Source: JAOADN01 sp049323795 (GTDB taxonomy: Bacteria > Pseudomonadota > Alphaproteobacteria > Rhodobacterales > Rhodobacteraceae). From it: DNA of 33,633 bases. The notes under the pieces are model-generated. The model searched no databases. It was not told the DNA's origin and saw only the letters and a list, made by a program, of their open reading frames with translations. The translations under genes and the position numbers were made by a program. Below are positions 30,026 through 33,633 of the stretch, piece by piece. The DNA is taken from the NCBI GenBank assembly GCA_049323795.1, contig JBMOOH010000013.1, positions 1 to 33,633 on the forward strand. The letters run 5' to 3'. Position 1 is the first letter of the stretch, and every line of letters starts with the position of its first letter.

Positions 30026-31409
30026 GGCCGCCGGCCGGGCCGAGGCGGCGGCGCTGCTCGCGGCGGCGGGACTGGCGCAGATCGACCGGGCGGGGACGCT
30101 GACCGGGGCCGGGGTCGCGGCGCTTCGGGCGGCGTGGGAGCGGTTCGACTGCCGGATCGACCTGATCGACCTGACGAGGAAGGGGGACTTCGGGGGCGCC
30201 GGCTGGGTCGGCCCGGCGCGCGCGGCGCTTCTGGCGGCGGGCGTGCCCGAGGACCGCCTGCGCGTGGTTTCGCGCGAGGCCGACCTGAAGCCCTGCGATC
30301 TTCTTCTGAACCTCGACGGCTTCGGGGACCGGCACAAGGTGAAGCATCTCGGCCCCGTCCTGCCGCGCGCGCTTCATGCGGATGCGCGGATGGTGATCGA
30401 CATCCGGCGGGGGGCGGGCGCCTATCCGTTCCTCAGGGACTTCGGGACGACCGAGACGCTCGCCGAGCGGGACGAGGGCGGGGCGCATCTCACCCGCGCC
30501 CTCTTCGCGCCGAAGCCCCCGGCCGAGGCGCCCGTGCCGGGCGGCTGGGCCGCGGTCGCGCGGTCCCTCGCGGGTCCGGACGGGTTCTACACCGGGAACG
30601 GGACGCACTCCTTCCTGTTCGTGCCGCGAAGCCCGGACGTTCTGGTCGTGACATTCGACAACCTCGACATCGCGATGGGCAAGCGCGAGGACCGGCGCCC
30701 CTGGGGCTATGCCTTCATCGAGGCGCAGGGCTGGTCGATGCTCGGCGTCATGGCCGACGGCTGGACCTGGTACCGCGATCCCTGGGTGGCGGCCGAGTTC
30801 GACCGGCTGCGGGACGAGGGATTCTTCGCGCGCTTCGGCCGCGTGGTGTTCTACGGCGCCTCGATGGGCGGTTATGCGGCCTGCGCCTTTGTCGGCGCGG
30901 CGGACGGCGCGGACGCCGTGGCGATCTCGCCCCAGTCCACGCTCGACAAGCGGATCGTGCCCTGGGAGACGCGCTACAGGACGGCCTGGGACAGGGACTT
31001 CGGCGGGCGCTACGGGGATGCCGCCCGGGCGTCGAAGGCGGCGCGGCAGGTGACGATCCTCTACGACCCCTACGAGCCGCTCGACGCCGGCCATGTCGCC
31101 CGGTTCGACGGGCCGAACGTGGTGCGGCTGCGGACCCCGCTCTTGGGCCACCGGCTCGGGTCGTCGCTGTCGCAGATGGGGATCCTGTCCGGCGTGATCC
31201 TCGCGGCGCTCGACGGAAGCCTGAGCGAGGTCGGGTTCTACCGGGTGCTCCGGGCGCGGCGGGGATTCGCGCGCTACCAGCGGGAACTCTTCCAGCGGGC
31301 GGTCGCGCGGGGCCGGCCGGCGCTGGCCCGGCGGGTGGGCCGCTGGGTGCTGGCGCGGGGCGACAACCGGGCGATCCGGGCGGCGATGCGGGAACTGGGG
31401 GAGGGGTGA
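30018..31409 (+). CDS. Alpha/beta-hydrolase-like protein with extra N-terminal domain
   Basis: 463 residues. The N-terminal ~165 residues are a separate unknown domain (motifs LLLNLDGFGDRHKVKHLGPV and MVIDIRRGAGAYPFLRD); the rest is an alpha/beta hydrolase fold with nucleophile elbow FYGASMGGYAA (Ser282), acid in LYDPYEPLDAG (Asp350) and His in LLGHRLGSSL (His378), a complete likely triad. Clear relative of the degenerate protein at 24222. Overlaps the preceding glycosyltransferase by eight bases (ATGACTGA). An esterase or sugar-modifying acyltransferase/hydrolase for the glycan is a guess; substrate is unknown. No signal peptide is seen, so cytosolic. Confidence 0.85.
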   Translation: MTEAAGRAEAAALLAAAGLAQIDRAGTLTGAGVAALRAAWERFDCRIDLIDLTRKGDFGGAGWVGPARAALLAAGVPEDRLRVVSREADLKPCDLLLNLDGFGDRHKVKHLGPVLPRALHADARMVIDIRRGAGAYPFLRDFGTTETLAERDEGGAHLTRALFAPKPPAEAPVPGGWAAVARSLAGPDGFYTGNGTHSFLFVPRSPDVLVVTFDNLDIAMGKREDRRPWGYAFIEAQGWSMLGVMADGWTWYRDPWVAAEFDRLRDEGFFARFGRVVFYGASMGGYAACAFVGAADGADAVAISPQSTLDKRIVPWETRYRTAWDRDFGGRYGDAARASKAARQVTILYDPYEPLDAGHVARFDGPNVVRLRTPLLGHRLGSSLSQMGILSGVILAALDGSLSEVGFYRVLRARRGFARYQRELFQRAVARGRPALARRVGRWVLARGDNRAIRAAMRELGEG

Positions 31410-31494
31410 CGGGCGGACATGTCCGCGCCGCCCCGATCTCTCCGCCGTGCGAGCATCCCCACGGTGCCGGCCCGCTTTCCGTCTGCCCGCCGAC

Positions 31495-31513
31495 GGTTGA
31501 CGGGCCGTCGACC
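31495..31513. terminator. Stem-loop between two convergent genes
   Basis: GGTTGACGGGCCGTCGACC can fold as a 7-bp stem (one G-T wobble) with a 5-base loop. It lies in the 112-bp gap between the alpha/beta-hydrolase-like gene and the LysE-type gene, both ending here, so it could serve either. There is no long T-run. Confidence 0.33.
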
Positions 31514-31521
31514 GCCGCCCG

Positions 31522-32184
31522 TCACGCCCGCTTCAGAAGCGCCGTGAGGGCCCCCATGCCGATCAGGGCCGTCCCGCCCGCGCGGTTCATCCAGACCATC
31601 GCCGAGGGCCGGCGCAGCCGCTCGCCCATCCGGTCGGCAAGGAGCGCATAGGACAGCGCGTTCGCCGCCGCCATCGTCACGAAGGTCGCGATCAGGATCG
31701 CGAACTGCGGCCAGAGCGGCGCGTCGGTCCGGATGAACTGGGGGACGAAGGCGACGAAGAAGGCGATGGACTTCGGGTTCAGCGCCGTCACCAGCGCCGC
31801 ATGGCCGAAGACCTGCCGCGCCGGCAGGATCGGCGTGTCGGCCGGGGCGTCGGCTGGGGCGTCGGCTGGGGCGTCGGCCGGGGCGAGGGGCTTGGGGTCT
31901 TGCGCTGCCCGGAAGAGCTTCACGCCCATCCAGGCAAGGTAGACCGCCCCGATCCATTTCAGCATGGTGAAGAGCGTCGCCGAGGCGAGGACCAGCGCGC
32001 CGAGGCCGAGAAGCGATGCGGTCATCGCGAGGAAGTCGCCCAGCGCCACCCCTGCCGCCACCGCCACCGCCACCCGCCGCCCCTGGCTCACCGCATAGGA
32101 CAGGACGAGGACGATCGTCGGCCCCGGGATGACCAGAAGCACAAGCGAGGCCGCGACGAAGGCGAGCCAGAGGTCGAAGGTCAT
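31522..32184 (-). CDS. LysE/RhtB-family exporter with repeat-expanded loop
   Basis: 220-residue exporter. N-terminus MTFDLWLAFVAASLVLLVIP then PGPTIVLVLSYAVSQGRR, the family motif, followed by membrane segments; a cytosolic loop at residues 101-117 contains four copies of Ala-Pro-Ala-Asp, and the later motif NPKSIAFFVAFVPQF is typical. Substrate unknown (amino acids or homoserine lactone-like molecules are exported by relatives). ATG 32184 selected; upstream frame has no support. Convergent with the hydrolase-like gene. Confidence 0.93.
   Translation of the reverse strand: MTFDLWLAFVAASLVLLVIPGPTIVLVLSYAVSQGRRVAVAVAAGVALGDFLAMTASLLGLGALVLASATLFTMLKWIGAVYLAWMGVKLFRAAQDPKPLAPADAPADAPADAPADTPILPARQVFGHAALVTALNPKSIAFFVAFVPQFIRTDAPLWPQFAILIATFVTMAAANALSYALLADRMGERLRRPSAMVWMNRAGGTALIGMGALTALLKRA
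31837..31884 (-). repeat. Four 12-bp tandem repeats inside the LysE-type gene
   Basis: GTCGGCCGGGGC / GTCGGCTGGGGC occurs four times (31837, 31849, 31861, 31873). It encodes Ala-Pro-Ala-Asp units in a loop between membrane segments; changes in copy number keep the frame. Confidence 0.9.
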
Positions 32185-32315
32185 AGAGGGTCTCCCCGGG
32201 CAGGGCACTGCGCACTGCCGATGCGGCGCACTCAGCCGGCGGGGTTGAGGGCTTGTCAAGCCGGACCCTCCGGCGCCGCGATGGCGCGGGTGAGTCTGAC
32301 CTGGGCGCAGTTGTT

Positions 32316-32347
32316 CGGGGCCGCGCGCCCGTCGGCACGCGGCCCCG
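32316..32347 (-). terminator. Terminator-like stem-loop after the OmpA-family gene
   Basis: CGGGGCCGCG (32316-32325) pairs with CGCGGCCCCG (32338-32347), a perfect 10-bp GC stem with a 12-base loop, starting 22 bases after the OmpA-family stop codon. This is a good candidate for an intrinsic terminator or mRNA end; the run after it on the minus strand is GAACAAC, not a T-tract. Confidence 0.55.
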
Positions 32348-32369
32348 CTTGTTGCGGGAAAGCCTTCCC

Positions 32370-33633
32370 TCAGTCGGCCGCCACCTGCCGGAGGAGGTCG
32401 GTGATCCGCCGCACCGTCGCCCTGCGGTTGGCGCGCTCGGCGCCCTGCGTGTCGACCTTCAGGAACTCTTCGCCATAACCCTGCACGACCAGGTTCTCGG
32501 GCGGAATGTCGAAGTATTCGGTCAGCGCCAGCGCCACCGACTCGGCGCGCCTGTCGCTGAGCGCGAGGTTGTAGGCGGCGTTGCCCACCGCGTCGGTATG
32601 GCCCTCGACGAGGAACACCTCGTTCGGGTTCGCGGCGACGAGATCCTCGATCACCCGGCCGAGCGTCGAGAGTACCCGCGCCTGGTCGGGCCGGATCGCG
32701 GAGGAACCCGTCTCGAAGGTGATCTCGCGGAGGTCGATCGCCGGTGCCAGGGCACGGACCTCGGGGATGCCTCGCACCTGTGCCAGGCTGAAGCGCCGCC
32801 CGACCCTCGGGGCATCCTGCTCGAGCGCGAGGCGCAGGGCCATCTCGTCGTCGAGCGACACCTCGCGCGGCTTGCGCGGCGGCGGCAGTTGCGACACGAC
32901 CACGGGATCGTAGGCGGCGGTGTCGTCGATGAGCACGGTCTGACGCCCGTCGGGGTCGATGTGCACCCGCCGCAGGACGCGGTATCCTGCGTCGCGGATG
33001 GTGACGATCCGGCTGCCGTCCGAGCGCGTCACGGTCGTCCGCACCGAGCCGTCGCGGAAGCGTTCGGTCCGCACGGCAGATCCCGGCTGGCGCAGGAGCG
33101 CGTCGTCGTCCTTTATGACCTCGTAGCTGCCGTCCTGGCGCTCCACCACGACGCGGTCGCCCGAATTCGCCGCGACCCTGCGGTTGTTGGACAGGATCGC
33201 GCCGACGGCCACGGCACCGAGACCGATGAGAACGGCCTTCTCGAAGTCGGACAGGCCCTTCTTCTTCCGCGCGGTGGCCGTGGCCGGCGCGGCTGCGGCG
33301 GCCGCCTGCTCGGCGGTGAGCGGCTGGTTCACCTTGTTGGCGAAATCCTCGCTCGACGAGCGCACCGAACCCTCGGTGACCGTTTCCTCGACGACGGTGG
33401 CATCTGCAGGCACGCCTTCCGCACCGCCCCCCGTCGCGTCGGGGGCTGCGGCGGCGGCGGCGGTAGCGGCCGGCGCTTCGCCGGTGACGGCGTCGGGCTG
33501 GACCGGAAGGTCCGGGACCACGGTGTCCCCGGCCGCGGCCGCTGGCTCCGTCGCGATGCCCGTCTCGGGGTTCGGGTGGTCGCCGCCCCGGGCCGGCGCG
33601 GCGGGGGCGGCGGTTTCAGGCGGCTGCTCCTCT
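32370..33633 (-). CDS. OmpA-family peptidoglycan-associated protein (partial, 5' end outside window)
   Basis: The frame stays open to the window edge, so the N-terminus is missing; a GTG at 33521 is not necessarily the start. Visible parts: an Ala/Pro/Glu-rich region, a basic KKKGL followed by a single membrane helix FEKAVLIGLGAVAVGAILSN (about 33189-33242), then a region with repeated DGS/DGR turns (QDGSYEVIKDD, FRDGSVRTTVTRSDGSRIV, IDPDGRQTVLIDD), and a C-terminal OmpA domain (about 32382-32760) with EVFLVEGHTDAVGNAAYNLA and ERANRRATVRRI, which hold the Asp and Arg that bind peptidoglycan. Likely anchors the envelope to the wall. Stop at 32370 followed by a strong hairpin. Confidence 0.9.
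   Translation of the reverse strand, partial: EEQPPETAAPAAPARGGDHPNPETGIATEPAAAAGDTVVPDLPVQPDAVTGEAPAATAAAAAAPDATGGGAEGVPADATVVEETVTEGSVRSSSEDFANKVNQPLTAEQAAAAAAPATATARKKKGLSDFEKAVLIGLGAVAVGAILSNNRRVAANSGDRVVVERQDGSYEVIKDDDALLRQPGSAVRTERFRDGSVRTTVTRSDGSRIVTIRDAGYRVLRRVHIDPDGRQTVLIDDTAAYDPVVVSQLPPPRKPREVSLDDEMALRLALEQDAPRVGRRFSLAQVRGIPEVRALAPAIDLREITFETGSSAIRPDQARVLSTLGRVIEDLVAANPNEVFLVEGHTDAVGNAAYNLALSDRRAESVALALTEYFDIPPENLVVQGYGEEFLKVDTQGAERANRRATVRRITDLLRQVAAD

Noticed and set aside
1..33633. CRISPR arrays, tRNA or rRNA genes
   Set aside because: No spaced repeats of CRISPR length, and no tRNA-like cloverleaf or rRNA stretch was recognised in the gaps between genes.

Overview
The window is about 33.6 kb of very GC-rich DNA with dense, short-spaced genes. 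Gene content, frequent GTGA/ATGA stop-start overlaps and near-absence of A/T at third codon positions point to an alphaproteobacterium, most likely of the Rhodobacterales (Rhodobacteraceae/Paracoccaceae). That placement is inference from protein families and gene order, not from a marker RNA. I see no rRNA, tRNA or CRISPR array.

Region by region: (1) 122-1048 holds a WYL-type regulator (minus) preceded by a palindromic operator and what looks like the wreck of a small gene. (2) 1163-3773 is a plus-strand tatA-tatB-tatC operon ending in a DUF815 AAA ATPase coupled to tatC. (3) 3833-6561 is a convergent surE-pcm-nlpD-like unit (stationary-phase survival, protein repair, cell-wall hydrolase control). 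(4) 6691-8927 has a divergent SDR / bioY pair and an alpha/beta hydrolase. (5) 9010-19998 is an eleven-gene minus-strand directon: dnaB, a short MprF-like lysyltransferase, alr, mlaE, mlaF, a small membrane protein, a PqiA-like protein, radA, cvpA, purF and a DUF1284 protein. It mixes replication, cell envelope and purine synthesis. (6) 20182-21925 is pyrC-pyrE. (7) 22110-24220 is accessory: a LysE exporter, a small lipoprotein, an orphan ureE with a His-rich tail, and a degraded IS481-family end. (8) 24222-31409 is the most unusual part: three glycosyltransferases and two related alpha/beta-hydrolase-like proteins, one with its catalytic Ser and His replaced. I infer a surface-glycan or glycoconjugate locus. 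(9) 31522-33633 has a second LysE-type exporter and an OmpA-family protein that runs off the window edge.

Small-scale structure worth noting: the dnaB promoter appears to carry two DnaA-box-like 9-mers one helical turn apart between its -35 and -10. Three genes end in short tandem repeats that contain the stop codon and whose unit length is not a multiple of three, so that three copies close all three frames. Two other genes carry in-frame 12-bp repeats. Stop codons also sit in the loops of small hairpins.
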